Positions 1 through 9,660 are shown, counted from the first letter of the stretch. The stretch: DNA of 64,000 bases from Bacteroidota bacterium (GCA_016713925.1 JADJOH010000007.1:1227501-1291500), one strand, 5' to 3'. Translations and numbers: made by a program. Notes: generated by a model not told the origin, from the letters alone.

Positions 1-308
1 TCATGAATTACTTCATCCGCCTGCAAATAAATACACCAGTCGGCCGACGGAGAAACAGCATGAAAAGCCTTATCCGTTTCCACCGCAAGCACCCGACCAC
101 CTTCCCTTAAAGAATCATCCCACACAGAGGGAACGATTTTAATTTTCGAATCATTGATTTCAGAAAGTAGAGAGGCCGTGTCGTCGGAAGAATTACCTAA
201 ACAAACGATCAATTCATCCACCAGAGGCAGGAGGGAGCGAATGGATTCCACAAAAGGATAATCGTATTTAACAGCATTCCTGACGAAAGTAAATCCGGAT
301 ACAAACAT
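1..308 (-). CDS. Glycosyltransferase family 2-like protein, N-terminal part (truncated by window edge)
   Basis: Reading the minus strand from an ATG at 308 gives about 102 residues running off the window. It starts MFVSGFTFVRNAVKYDYP, continues with a segment like LVDELIVCLGNSSDDT and ends near WCIYLQADEVIH. The N-terminal strand, the D-E-L-I-V strand followed by a small-residue/DDT stretch, and the Q-A-D-E motif are typical of GT-A fold family 2 glycosyltransferases, where the second acidic pair binds the metal and nucleotide sugar. The start codon lies 8 bases past the stop of the upstream GH3-like gene, so the two are probably co-transcribed. The acceptor cannot be inferred, because the C-terminal part lies outside the window. 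Confidence 0.72.
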   Translation of the reverse strand, partial: MFVSGFTFVRNAVKYDYPFVESIRSLLPLVDELIVCLGNSSDDTASLLSEINDSKIKIVPSVWDDSLREGGRVLAVETDKAFHAVSPSADWCIYLQADEVIH

Positions 309-316
309 AGGAGGAA

Positions 317-1849
317 CTAAACGAGTACGCCCTTTACGAACTTTTCCCAATCTTCAAACTGGTGATTTTTCAATACGCGTGGAAATTTATTCTGAGAGCC
401 TATCTTACCATTTTTCTCCATATAGCTTAAAAAAACTTTTAATGGAACAACCTCAACAAAGATCTCTTTCAATGCCGACTTTCTTTCGACACGATAATCA
501 TCATTTAAAATTTTCAGCTTTTCATCCAGGCTTGTTTTCAGCTCTTCTGCCGACACCGGATCATCAGTACCAATGTACCACTTATGGGCAAAAAGGCTTC
601 CATGTTTAATTCCGGAAACACTGAATTCATTTATCCTGATATTAAATTCATCGGACACCATCTCAATGGCTTTGTTCATGTTATCGACCGATAAATGTTC
701 CCCGCAAAGACTCAGATAATGCTTTGTTCTGCCGGTGATGATAATTTCCGCCTTTTCTACACTGGTAAATTTAATCACATCCCCAATCAAATAGCGCCAG
801 GCACCGGAGCAAGTGCTGAGCAATAAGGCATATTCTTCACCCTCTTCCACTTCATTAATGAGAAGGGTTTTTGGCTTACGCACCAACTCACCATCCACAT
901 TAAAATTCTCAGAATTGAACGGAATAAATTCGAAAAACAATCCATTATTCACTACCAGTCGCATGGAACGATTATCCTGTTCGTGCTGATACGCTATGAA
1001 TCCTTCAGAAGCAAGATAGGTTTCAATATAGGTTAATGGTTTTGCAATCAGTTTCTCAAAACTTTTTCGATACGGCTCAAACGATACCCCACCATGCACA
1101 TATATGGTAAGATTAGGCCAGAGCTCGTGAATATTCTTTATTTTATGATAATCCAGAATCTTCTCAATAAGCAATTGACACCATGCCGGGACACCTACGA
1201 GAATTCCAATATCCCATTTAGCGGCATTCTCCACTATTTCTTCCAATTTCGTATTCCAGTCTTTCTCTCTCGCTATTTTCTTTCCCGGCTTGTAAAAATG
1301 CTGAAACCAAAAAGGTATTTTGCTTGCTGTAATTCCGCTTAAATCTCCTTCGAAATAAGAACCGTGCTGATGAAGATGCGTACTGCCACCCAGCATTAAA
1401 ATTCCTTTGGAGAAAATGTCATCAGGTAAACCGGAATATCCACCCAAACTAATAATCTGACGTATACTGGTTCGCTGAATGGATCTTACCATTTCACTTG
1501 TCACGGGTATATGTTTACTGGAGCTATCGGAGGTACCACTGCTGAGTGCAAAATAGCGGACTTTTCCGGGCCAAGCAACATCCTCCTCGTTATGAAGACT
1601 TTTATTCCACCAACGTGCATAAATGGCGTTATAATCATGCACAGGCACTGATGCTCTGAATTTATTAACGAAATTCCGGCTATTGACCATTCCGGAAAAA
1701 TTATAGGTCTGACCCAACATCGTAAACTGTGCTTTTCGCAACAATTTCTTCAATTCGCGCTTTTGATAATAATCAGGAGATTTCTCTGCTAATCGTATGC
1801 GATGACGCAGTGATAATCCCTTTTTTATTATACTGGCAAGTATGGCCAT
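317..1849 (-). CDS. GH3 auxin-responsive promoter family protein (acyl-adenylating enzyme)
   Basis: This is a 510-residue protein of the GH3 branch of the ANL (adenylate-forming) superfamily. Near residue 105 it has ALSSGTSDSSSKHIPVT, the Ser/Thr/Gly-rich ATP-binding motif. Near residue 280 it has YLASEGF (motif II), and near residue 378 GRTKHYLSLCGEHLS, which resembles the C-terminal hinge region. In plants GH3 enzymes join amino acids to jasmonate or auxin through an acyl-AMP. Homologues are widespread in Bacteroidota, but their substrate is not known, so no symbol is given. The length is normal for the family and the protein should be cytoplasmic. It lies between dnaX and a glycosyltransferase on the same strand. 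Confidence 0.88.
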   Translation of the reverse strand: MAILASIIKKGLSLRHRIRLAEKSPDYYQKRELKKLLRKAQFTMLGQTYNFSGMVNSRNFVNKFRASVPVHDYNAIYARWWNKSLHNEEDVAWPGKVRYFALSSGTSDSSSKHIPVTSEMVRSIQRTSIRQIISLGGYSGLPDDIFSKGILMLGGSTHLHQHGSYFEGDLSGITASKIPFWFQHFYKPGKKIAREKDWNTKLEEIVENAAKWDIGILVGVPAWCQLLIEKILDYHKIKNIHELWPNLTIYVHGGVSFEPYRKSFEKLIAKPLTYIETYLASEGFIAYQHEQDNRSMRLVVNNGLFFEFIPFNSENFNVDGELVRKPKTLLINEVEEGEEYALLLSTCSGAWRYLIGDVIKFTSVEKAEIIITGRTKHYLSLCGEHLSVDNMNKAIEMVSDEFNIRINEFSVSGIKHGSLFAHKWYIGTDDPVSAEELKTSLDEKLKILNDDYRVERKSALKEIFVEVVPLKVFLSYMEKNGKIGSQNKFPRVLKNHQFEDWEKFVKGVLV

Positions 1850-1893
1850 TCGATTCGTTTATCTTGTAAGTTGGTGTAAAATACAATATTTTT

Positions 1894-3563
1894 TTATAAT
1901 TCTAATTCTAACCCCAATTGTTTTCTAAAATCATCAAGCCCCTGATTTTTCTCCACCATTTTTATATACTTCTCTTTGTTGGTGTAAGCATTTTCAGGAT
2001 CATCAGACTTCATCTCTTTTCTGGTAATCACATTGATCAAACCATTGTTAAGTCGCTCTCTGAGAAATTGAATTAGCTCCGACTTTTCATCTCTTAACAA
2101 ATCTTCCTGCGCCTGGTTATTTAAAATAAGTTCAATTACAAAATCATCCTTCAACACCGGCTCATTCATGGTGAGGGTAGCATTTAATTGAAGCTTTCCA
2201 TCAGCTTTCACTTTATCAGCATACTCCTTCCAAATGAGTTGAAGTTGATTTACATCAAAAACTTCTGTTTTCTCATTCACCTTAACCCTCGGGACATTCT
2301 CTTCTGCCACTTCAACCTGTATTTTTTTCAGTGAGGATAATGATGTACCCTGCAGAAGTCCGGTGCTTCGGGAAGCAGATAGGGGAGTACTGCCCTCTTG
2401 AGGATTAACTTTCGAAGGAGATGGAGATGACGCTACTGCAACCGGAGTAGTGGAGGTAACTTTTGACTCCGGTTCTATTTCTTTAAAGGGTTGTTTAGCC
2501 GGGGTGGAATTAATTGTAGCCTCCGGCTTACCAACAGCACCTATATTGGTAATGTTAAGCGGGCTTTTTTTTTCAGTACCTGCATCGAATCCGGTTTCAA
2601 TAGTGACCGAGCCACCAACCGAACATAGGCGAATGAGCGCCAATTCTACATGCAAACGCTGGTTTCGGGCAGAACGAAAATCAATATCACATTTACTACA
2701 AATGTTGAGGTATTTCAATAAGTGAATTTGATCAATAATTGCGGCTTGTGTTTTATATTTTTCCCTGGTTCCTTTACTCACTTCCAGCAAGGGTAAGGTC
2801 AGTTCATCCTTTGAGACCAACAGGTCTCTGAAATGAGAAGCTAATCCGCTTATAAAATGATGTCCGTCAAAACCATCTGCCAACAACTCATTAAAGGTCA
2901 CTAAAACTTGTGGAATATTTCCATTTCTAATCTGATCGGTCAGTTTAAAATAATAATCATAGTCCAGAATACTCAGGTTGCTGATGACATCTTTGTAAGT
3001 AAGATTATTCCCTGCAAAACTCACAATCTGATCAAAAATTGAAAGCGCATCTCTCAACGCACCATCTGCTTTCTGGGCGATAATATGTAAAGCTTCTTCT
3101 TCCGCCTTAACACCTTCTCCCTTTGCTACAAAGGCAAGATGATTGGCAATATCTTCCATTTGAATGCGGTTGAAATCAAAAATCTGACAACGGGAAAGAA
3201 TGGTAGGAATGATCTCGCATATCGAACTTGTTCTACCAAACTACGGATATCATCTACCGAGTTGTTAGAAGCCGCATCCAACTCATAAATATTCAGCGAT
3301 TGTCCGTTATTGAACGAAAGACAAGAGTCACATGTATTGCAGGCTTCAAAATCAGGAGTGAGTTGCTTACAATTGAGCGTTTTTGCGAGAATTCTGGCGC
3401 AAGTTGTTTTTCCAACACCCCTGGGACCGCAAAAAAGAAAGGCCTGAGCAAGATGGTTGGTGCGTATTGCATTTTTTAATGTACTTGTTATATGTTCCTG
3501 GCCAACAACGGTATTAAATGTTGCAGGACGATACTTCCGGGCAGAGACAACGAAGGGATTCAT
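1894..3563 (-). pseudogene. dnaX: DNA polymerase III subunit gamma/tau, internally deleted and frameshifted as sequenced
   Basis: DnaX is the clamp-loader ATPase of the replicative polymerase and is essential. The N-terminal frame (start 3563) has MNPFVVSARKYRPATF, Walker A GPRGVGKTT and the four-Cys zinc module, up to LVEQVRYA. The second frame resumes at IIPTILSRCQIFDFNRIQ and runs through the helical lid, a proline/serine-rich linker and a tau-like C-terminus ending at 1894. Between the two, at 3213-3216, about 47 codons are missing compared with normal DnaX, including Walker B (IDEVHML) and sensor 1. Restoring about 139 bases closes the frame and gives about 602 residues. A cell could hardly live with this allele alone, so I suspect an assembly or sequencing error. 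Confidence 0.88.
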
Positions 3564-3567
3564 AAAA

Positions 3568-3575
3568 CAAAAATA
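3568..3575 (-). promoter_or_regulatory. TAnnTTTG -7 box directly upstream of dnaX
   Basis: The minus strand reads TATTTTTG here, matching the Bacteroidota -7 consensus TAnnTTTG. Only 4 bases (TTTT) separate it from the dnaX ATG. I see no clear -33 TTTG at the usual spacing, so the call rests on the box and on the repeated arrangement elsewhere in the window. Confidence 0.5.
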
Positions 3576-3641
3576 GCCTAAAAATGCGTAAAATCATCAT
3601 TTTTTTCTATGTCATAATCTATTCATTAACAATAAGTTTAT

Positions 3642-5240
3642 ATGAAAAAAATCCTGCTTTTCAGAACATCGGAAAAAATAAGATATTTTTCAGCGCTGAT
3701 GATGAAAAACAAAGAGAATAAAACGGAGATGATTTTTTTTATCATGATCCTCTTATTGCACCTTTTTCCGATTGTGGTACTAAGTCCATTTGTTACGTTA
3801 GATGGACCTACCCATTTGTACAATGCCAATTTGATGAAATCACTTTTAACCGAAAATAATGTCGCGGTAAATCACTTCTTTGAATTCAATGGTTTTCCGC
3901 ATCCGAATTGGACCGGGCATTTTCTATTGACCTCATTGTTGTTTGTCTTTCCTCCATTATTTACTGAGAAAATTTTTCTGATGCTCGTCATCGTATTGTC
4001 TGCAGTGGGCTATAGAAAATTAGTAAAAACGATTGAGCCCTCTTCCGTTTGGTTATCCTGGTTGTATTTCCCCTTTCTGCTGAGCTTTCCATTCCTGCTG
4101 GGATTTTACAATTTCTCTTTTGCTCTGGCAATACTTCCCTGGTGGCTCTCCTTCTGGATAAGAAATCACAGAAATAAATTCACCTCTAAACTCATCCTGC
4201 AAGTGGCACTATTTTTCTTAGTCCTGTACTTTTCACATTTAGTTGTATTTCTGCTATCCGGACTATTCGCAGGATTAATCAGCATATTCAGTCAGGGTAA
4301 CAATAACAGAAAAGCAGTATTAAAGGATTTAAAAATATTGCTCGTTTGTAGTACCCCGGGTCTTCTTTTTACCATTATTTTTCTTGCTTCTGCCGGCACC
4401 GGTGGATTTAGAGGAGAAGTGAGCCGATTACCCGTCTTGCAGCTTTTAAGTGATATCATATACTCGCGAATGTTTATAGTTTATGATTATCCTACCGAAC
4501 GCAGCATAACATTAGGTTATTCCGTGTTGATGGTATTACTCATTTTTACCGGAGTTTTTCACCGAACCGTTCAACGCTTCCAAAAAACATTTTTTACCAT
4601 TTTAATAATTTCATTGGCCTTGATTTTTATTATGCCTGACAGCATGGCCTCGGGAGGTATTCTTTCTGTAAGATTGGTACAATGGTTCTTTATGGCTCTG
4701 ATTTTATGGTTAGTGACGTTACGGATTCCTAAAAAATTTCAGGTGGCTGGTGCAGTTCTTTCTGCTCTGTTCAGTGTGGGGATGATGAGAGTGCATTGGA
4801 GAGTACAACTGGAGCTCAACGGGAATGCGAAAGAGTATATCTCCATGGCAGAGAAAATAGAAGGAAACAGGGTATTACTTCCCCTCAATTATTCCGGTAA
4901 CTGGATGCATTCCAATTTATCCTGCTACCTGGGAGCTACAAAAAGGATTGTCGTGCTGGATAACTACGAAGCAACGCATGACCTCTTTCCCTTGCTATGG
5001 AAAAAAGGAATGGATCCGGAAATACATATGGGAAACCATGTTTCTTCCAACCATCCCTGTGTGCGAATCCTCTCATCAGAGAAACAAACCGGTATGAAAG
5101 TGAATTATATTACCATGTGGCATTCACCTGCTGATAATAATGACTCATGCGATGCAGATGTTAAAAAACAAATCGACGCCAATTACCAATTAGAGATGAA
5201 AGGAAGCAATAGTTCGCTTTACGTCAGGAAACAAGAATAA
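3642..5240 (+). CDS. Polytopic membrane protein of unknown function (possible GT-C type glycosyltransferase)
   Basis: This 532-residue protein has roughly nine or ten hydrophobic segments between residues 30 and 390 and a soluble C-terminal domain of about 140 residues. An acidic motif, LDGPTHLYNA, follows the first membrane segment. An Asp in the first outside loop next to an aromatic/His patch is seen in GT-C enzymes that use lipid-linked sugars, but the rest shows no family signature I can name. The start at 3642 is chosen because the N-terminus is lysine-rich. In-frame ATGs at 3699 and 3702 (MMKNKENK) are possible and would put the first membrane segment closer to the start. The gene is monocistronic and convergent with the LytTR operon. 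Confidence 0.6.
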   Translation: MKKILLFRTSEKIRYFSALMMKNKENKTEMIFFIMILLLHLFPIVVLSPFVTLDGPTHLYNANLMKSLLTENNVAVNHFFEFNGFPHPNWTGHFLLTSLLFVFPPLFTEKIFLMLVIVLSAVGYRKLVKTIEPSSVWLSWLYFPFLLSFPFLLGFYNFSFALAILPWWLSFWIRNHRNKFTSKLILQVALFFLVLYFSHLVVFLLSGLFAGLISIFSQGNNNRKAVLKDLKILLVCSTPGLLFTIIFLASAGTGGFRGEVSRLPVLQLLSDIIYSRMFIVYDYPTERSITLGYSVLMVLLIFTGVFHRTVQRFQKTFFTILIISLALIFIMPDSMASGGILSVRLVQWFFMALILWLVTLRIPKKFQVAGAVLSALFSVGMMRVHWRVQLELNGNAKEYISMAEKIEGNRVLLPLNYSGNWMHSNLSCYLGATKRIVVLDNYEATHDLFPLLWKKGMDPEIHMGNHVSSNHPCVRILSSEKQTGMKVNYITMWHSPADNNDSCDADVKKQIDANYQLEMKGSNSSLYVRKQE

Positions 5241-5245
5241 ACCGG

Positions 5246-5293
5246 GTAGTGTTTATATATAATTGAACGCATAGTTCTATTTGAACACACTAC
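5246..5293. terminator. Weak inverted repeat between convergent genes
   Basis: GTAGTGT at 5246-5252 pairs with ACACTAC at 5287-5293 around an AT-rich loop. It overlaps the stop codon of the LytTR gene and lies just past the membrane-protein stop at 5240. There is no strong T run, so the terminator call is tentative. Confidence 0.3.
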
Positions 5294-6063
5294 TCTTCAC
5301 CCAACCATTTTTTGAAATCCGAAGCTCTTTCGCGACTTACATATACTTCTTCTGCCGCAAGCGGCTTTAGGTTGATTTTTAATTTTCCGTTAAAATGATG
5401 ATGTATTCCTTCCAGCGATCGCGGACTGACGATAAATTGACGGTTCGCGCGGAAAAATTCCATTGGATTTAACAATTCTTCAAGTTCATCCAGGGAATGG
5501 TCAACAATATACCGTTGGTCATTAAATGTTTTGATAAAACTGATCTTATCCTCTGTATAAAAGAAGGCAATTTCATTGATATCAATAGGGATAAGTCGTT
5601 GCCCTTGCTTCACTAAAAACCGTTGTTTAAAAGCCGGTACATTCTTCTCCCGCAATGCATGAACGATGGAATCCACATCAATTCGGGATACCTCAGAAAG
5701 GTTGGTTTCAGTAATGCGTTTCAGTTTATCAAAACTTTTCTTCAGCTCCTCCGGATCAATAGGTTTTAAGAGGTAATCAATGCTATTCACTTTGAACGCA
5801 CGGATTGCAAACTCATCATAAGCGGTTGTAAAAATTATGGTACTCTTCACTTCTACACGATTGAAGATTTCGAAGCTCTGACCATCAGCCAGCTCAATAT
5901 CCATTAATATCAGGTCTGGATGTGGATGCGTATTGAGCCAGTTGACTGTTGATTCAATGCTATCCGTTATTTCCTCAATAATAAAATCCGGTTCATGCTC
6001 TTCCACCATTTTACGGATCCTCTTTGCAGCAAGATTTTCATCTTCGACTATTAACACTCTCAT
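5290..6063 (-). CDS. LytTR family response regulator transcription factor
   Basis: This 257-residue protein starts with a CheY-like receiver (about 1-120): acidic pair VEDEN, phosphoacceptor Asp in LILMDIEL, Thr in IIFTTAYDE and Lys in YLLKPID. The C-terminal LytTR DNA-binding domain (about 155-255) carries IAFFYTEDKISFIKT, FRANRQFIVSP and VSRERASDFKKWL, all typical of the AgrA/LytR/AlgR fold. It lies 4 bases downstream of the histidine kinase gene, so the two form a cognate two-component pair. LytTR proteins bind direct repeats upstream of target promoters. The neighbours do not reveal the regulon, and autoregulation is an inference only. Confidence 0.92.
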   Translation of the reverse strand: MRVLIVEDENLAAKRIRKMVEEHEPDFIIEEITDSIESTVNWLNTHPHPDLILMDIELADGQSFEIFNRVEVKSTIIFTTAYDEFAIRAFKVNSIDYLLKPIDPEELKKSFDKLKRITETNLSEVSRIDVDSIVHALREKNVPAFKQRFLVKQGQRLIPIDINEIAFFYTEDKISFIKTFNDQRYIVDHSLDELEELLNPMEFFRANRQFIVSPRSLEGIHHHFNGKLKINLKPLAAEEVYVSRERASDFKKWLGEE

Positions 6064-6067
6064 GATT

Positions 6068-7189
6068 TTAATTTTTTATAATAGGTAAACTAACAATAAA
6101 TTCTGTGGCGCCGTCATCTATTCTTATAGCAGGCTTATTCAACAACTTGTATTTGGCGGCTATATTGGCTAATCCCAATCCATTTGAAGCAACATTAATC
6201 GTTTTCTTTTGCTTATTGTTGACCACACAAATTTGTTCCTCTTTACATGATTTGACTTCAATGTGCAGTGGATTTGATGCAGAAACAATATTATGCTTCA
6301 CTGCATTCTCAATTAATATTTGCAACGTTAGAGGAGGAATCAGCGTGCTTAAAAATTCATCCGGGAGTTCCTTTGTCATTTTCAATCCATCACCAAATCT
6401 TGTTTTCAGAAGAAATATATAGGCATCCAGAAATTCCAGCTCCTCTTTAATCGTTGTTAATTCCTTTTCATTACTCTGTAATAAATAACGATAGACCTTT
6501 GAAAGTTGATTGACAAACCGGATTGCAGTTTCAGGATTTTCTTCAATTAAAGATGACAAAGTATTCAACGAATTGAACAGGAAATGAGGACTTACCTGAT
6601 TCTTTAATGATTCAAATTGACTTTGAAGATTCGCTTTTTTCAACTCCTCTGTCTCCCTTACACTAAATCTCCAGCGGGCGAAATAAAAGATGGCTTCATA
6701 TATTCCGGAGATCGTAACAACAAAAATTAAAATAACAATCAGGTTATAGAGATAATCCTGCCAAAACAGACTTCGTCCCCAGTATTCACTCCAATCAAAT
6801 AACCATGATATACCAAGAGATAAAACGGCTGATGCGATTAATGATGTGAACAACTGAATCGCGATCCTTCTGCCTGTTGCATCAATCGACGTATAGGTAC
6901 GTCTGAAATACAGTAAAATAAAACGATTGAGGTACCAAATAAAAGTAGTCACTGCAAGAAATGTTAAATAGCAAAAAGAAAAGGCATGACCTTTTACTAT
7001 CCACTCTTCCGAATAGAAAAAAAAAGTAATGACAAAGGCAACCGAAGGTATTCCCAACAGTCGTAGCCATCCATCATTCAAACTGCTGATAAGCGCTGCT
7101 TTCGATTCCTTCATTCTTTCTGAAGCACTAAAGGTATTCACTTTATAAGTAAGCATGCGTCTTCCTTTCAAAATTAAAGGGATATTCAT
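6068..7189 (-). CDS. Sensor histidine kinase, LytS/YehU type
   Basis: The N-terminal half has four hydrophobic segments between about residues 45 and 175. A linker helix leads to the His_kinase domain with QVSPHFLFNSLNTLSSLIEE (phospho-accepting His in SPHFLFN), followed by a HATPase domain with LIENAVKHN as N box and NGLGLANI as G box. This is the PF06580 architecture that partners LytTR regulators. I chose ATG 7189 (MNIPLILKG), two codons inside the longest frame, which begins at a TTG at 7195. A TAATTTTG box ends 3 bases before this ATG, so a start further upstream is unlikely; ATG 7156 (MLTYKVN) is a fallback. The stimulus is unknown. Confidence 0.88.
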   Translation of the reverse strand: MNIPLILKGRRMLTYKVNTFSASERMKESKAALISSLNDGWLRLLGIPSVAFVITFFFYSEEWIVKGHAFSFCYLTFLAVTTFIWYLNRFILLYFRRTYTSIDATGRRIAIQLFTSLIASAVLSLGISWLFDWSEYWGRSLFWQDYLYNLIVILIFVVTISGIYEAIFYFARWRFSVRETEELKKANLQSQFESLKNQVSPHFLFNSLNTLSSLIEENPETAIRFVNQLSKVYRYLLQSNEKELTTIKEELEFLDAYIFLLKTRFGDGLKMTKELPDEFLSTLIPPLTLQILIENAVKHNIVSASNPLHIEVKSCKEEQICVVNNKQKKTINVASNGLGLANIAAKYKLLNKPAIRIDDGATEFIVSLPIIKN

Positions 7190-7192
7190 ATG

Positions 7193-7200
7193 CAAAATTA
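7193..7200 (-). promoter_or_regulatory. TAnnTTTG -7 box of the histidine kinase/LytTR operon
   Basis: The minus strand reads TAATTTTG, then CAT, then the ATG at 7189. Three bases between box and start imply a leaderless or nearly leaderless transcript. Confidence 0.5.
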
Positions 7201-7414
7201 TTCAGCAGGACGACTTTTCGTCTATAAAAAGGACGAACGGCCTAAAAGGAAGCCTAAAACTGACAATTTCCAGACCGGATCGAAAAATGACACCATTTAA
7301 TCATTTGATTTTGAAATCTATTGGAGTTCATTTCGGCAAACACTAAGGCCTAATTCTAAAAGATTAAAAGCGGAACTTCATCGTCTGCAGCAAGAGGTAA
7401 TGACCTAAAAAACT

Positions 7415-7422
7415 TACTTTTG
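7415..7422 (+). promoter_or_regulatory. Candidate -7 box of paaZ
   Basis: TACTTTTG matches TAnnTTTG and lies 19 bases before the paaZ ATG. I do not see a good -33 element, so confidence is modest. Confidence 0.4.
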
Positions 7423-7441
7423 CAGCAGTTAAAACAGGACA

Positions 7442-9490
7442 ATGAATAAACTTCAGAATTACTATTGTGGAAAGTGGGTGAGCGGAGAAGGAGATGGTCA
7501 AACACTTTATAATGCTATTAACGGCGGAATAATCGCTACGGCCAGCAGTAAGGGACTCGATTTTGCGAAAATGTTGGATTATGGGCGTACAACCGGCGGA
7601 CATCAATTCAGAAAAATGACTTTTCATGAAAGAGGTCGTATGCTCAAAGCGCTGGCCCTGCATTTAGGAACAAAAAAAGAAGATTTTTATAAGATCAGTT
7701 GGGCTACAGGTGCCACAAGAGTTGACAGCTGGATAGATATTGAAGGTGGCATAGGAAATTTATTTGCGAACAGCAGTCTGCGTCGTCAATTTCCAAATGA
7801 AACTTTTTGCCTTGAGGGGGATATGGTGAAACTGAGTAAGAACGGCACTTTTATCGGTCATCATATTTGTGTCCCGCGTGAAGGTGTTGCCATTCATATC
7901 AATGCCTTCAACTTTCCGGTATGGGGTATGCTGGAAAAGATTGCAGTAAACCTAATGGCCGGTGTTCCTGCTGTAGTGAAGCCTGCCACGATCACCTCCT
8001 TCCTGACAGAAGCAGTAGTGAAGGAAATCGTGGCTTCCGGCATTTTACCGGAAGGAAGTCTGCAGTTGATCTGTGGTTCGGCAAACGGAATATTAGATCA
8101 TGTCAGTAGTCAGGATGTGGTGACATTTACCGGATCTGCATCTACAGGGAAAATGTTAAAAGCTCATCCTCGCTTGTTGGAAGAAGCAGTGCCATTCAAT
8201 ATGGAATCGGATTCGCTGAATTGCATGGTGCTCGGTACGGATGTACAACCCGGAATGCCGGAATTTGATATTTTCATTAAAGAGGTTCAAAAAGAAATCA
8301 CGGTCAAAGCCGGACAAAAATGTACTGCCGTGCGTCGTATTATGGTTCCGGAAAATTTAATAGAAGATGTGCAGATCGCTTTAGGAAAACGTCTCGCTTC
8401 CACCACCATTGGTGACCCAAATGTAGAGGGAGTGCGTATGGGGGCTTTGGCTTCTAAAAGTCAGGTGCAAGAAGTGCGTGAGAAGGTTCAACTCTTATCC
8501 AAACAACAGGAAATCGTTTATGGTTCGTTGGATAAAATGGAAGTGATGGGTGGAGATACGGAGCGGGGAGCTTTCTTTTCGCCAATTCTCATGCTGAATA
8601 AAGATCCTTTCAAAAATACCGATTGTCATGAAGTGGAACCTTTCGGTCCGGTGTCTACACTTATGCCCTATAAGACAATAAATGACGCCATCGAACTCGC
8701 AAAAATGGGAAAGGGCTCTTTGGTAAGTAGTATCATAACCGCAGATGACAAAATTGCAAGAGAATATGTGTTGGGTGCGGCCTGCATGCATGGACGTATT
8801 TTAGTTCTGAATAATGATTGTGCAAAAGAAAGTACAGGTCATGGCTCTCCAATGCCGATGTTAACGCATGGTGGTCCCGGAAGAGCAGGAGGTGGAGAAG
8901 AGATGGGCGGAATGCGTGGTGTCTTTCATTATTTGAACAGAGTGGCTATACAAGGTTCTCCTACCTCTTTGACCAATATCACCGGTGTCTATCAGTCAGG
9001 TGGAAAGCAGGTAGAAGATGTCAAACATCCTTTCAAAAAGCATTTTGAAGAGCTGACAATAGGTGAAACATTAATTACCCATAAGCATACCGTTAGTGAA
9101 GCTGATATTGTGAACTTCGCGAATGTGAGTGGAGATAATTTCTATGCTCATATGGATGCTACATCACTGGAAGGAACCATCTTTACGCAACGAGTTGCAC
9201 ACGGATACTTTGTATTGAGCAAGGCCGCAGGATTATTTGTGGATGCGAAAAAAGGTCCGGTGATGTTGAATTATGGATTAGAAGAATGCCGTTTTACAAA
9301 ACCCGTTTATCCGGGAATGACGATTGGCGTTCGCTTAACAGTAAAAGAAAAAGTAGACACTGAAAAGAGAACACCGGAAGATATTGCCAAGGGAATTGTA
9401 AAATGGCTGGTAGATGTGTATGATGAAACGGGAGAAACGGTGGCAATTGCGACGATTCTTACGATGGTCAGGAAACTGAATCAGAATTAA
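7442..9490 (+). CDS. paaZ: Bifunctional oxepin-CoA hydrolase / 3-oxo-5,6-dehydrosuberyl-CoA semialdehyde dehydrogenase PaaZ
   Basis: PaaZ opens the oxepin-CoA ring in aerobic phenylacetate breakdown and then oxidises the aldehyde with NADP+. The 682 residues show both halves. The aldehyde dehydrogenase domain (about 1-520) has the catalytic Cys near 294 in AGQKCTAVRR, the general base Glu near 255 in FNMESDSLN and the cofactor loop FTGSASTGK. The MaoC-like hydratase domain (about 530-680) contains DIVNFANVSGDNFYAHMD and a VAHGYF motif. Length and order match the family. An enoyl-CoA hydratase gene follows about 170 bases on. The paaABCDE oxygenase genes are not in this window. A simple repeat begins at the stop codon. 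Confidence 0.93.
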   Translation: MNKLQNYYCGKWVSGEGDGQTLYNAINGGIIATASSKGLDFAKMLDYGRTTGGHQFRKMTFHERGRMLKALALHLGTKKEDFYKISWATGATRVDSWIDIEGGIGNLFANSSLRRQFPNETFCLEGDMVKLSKNGTFIGHHICVPREGVAIHINAFNFPVWGMLEKIAVNLMAGVPAVVKPATITSFLTEAVVKEIVASGILPEGSLQLICGSANGILDHVSSQDVVTFTGSASTGKMLKAHPRLLEEAVPFNMESDSLNCMVLGTDVQPGMPEFDIFIKEVQKEITVKAGQKCTAVRRIMVPENLIEDVQIALGKRLASTTIGDPNVEGVRMGALASKSQVQEVREKVQLLSKQQEIVYGSLDKMEVMGGDTERGAFFSPILMLNKDPFKNTDCHEVEPFGPVSTLMPYKTINDAIELAKMGKGSLVSSIITADDKIAREYVLGAACMHGRILVLNNDCAKESTGHGSPMPMLTHGGPGRAGGGEEMGGMRGVFHYLNRVAIQGSPTSLTNITGVYQSGGKQVEDVKHPFKKHFEELTIGETLITHKHTVSEADIVNFANVSGDNFYAHMDATSLEGTIFTQRVAHGYFVLSKAAGLFVDAKKGPVMLNYGLEECRFTKPVYPGMTIGVRLTVKEKVDTEKRTPEDIAKGIVKWLVDVYDETGETVAIATILTMVRKLNQN

Positions 9491-9580
9491 GAATTAAGAA
9501 TTAAGAATTAAGAATTAAGAATGCAGAATTAAGAATTAGAAATGTAGAGTTAAGAATTTGTAGTGAGAATTGAGAACTTA
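9483..9580. repeat. Simple repeat tract built on AATTAAG/AATGCAG units
   Basis: Starting inside the last codons of paaZ, the unit AGAATTA is repeated in near-perfect tandem to about 9538 and then degrades into variants such as AATGCAG and GTAGAGTTAAG. The same units make up the tract at 15569-15702, so this is a dispersed low-complexity family. The rest of the gap to 9660 shows no gene. Confidence 0.8.
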
Positions 9581-9660
9581 GCAGTGAAAGAGGGAAAGTA
9601 AAAGTTAATTAAATCGAAATATTTGTTTAAGAATGAATTTCAATCAGGAGAATTAAAGGT

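Noticed and set aside
379..609. Plus-strand ORF inside the GH3 gene
   Set aside because: It is antisense to a strong 510-residue gene and shows no family features. The same holds for the other overlapping opposite-strand frames in the window.
3126..3563. Programmed frameshifting in dnaX as in E. coli
   Set aside because: The break lies in the ATPase core, not near the gamma/tau boundary, and about 47 conserved codons are missing; there is no slippery A run at the site.
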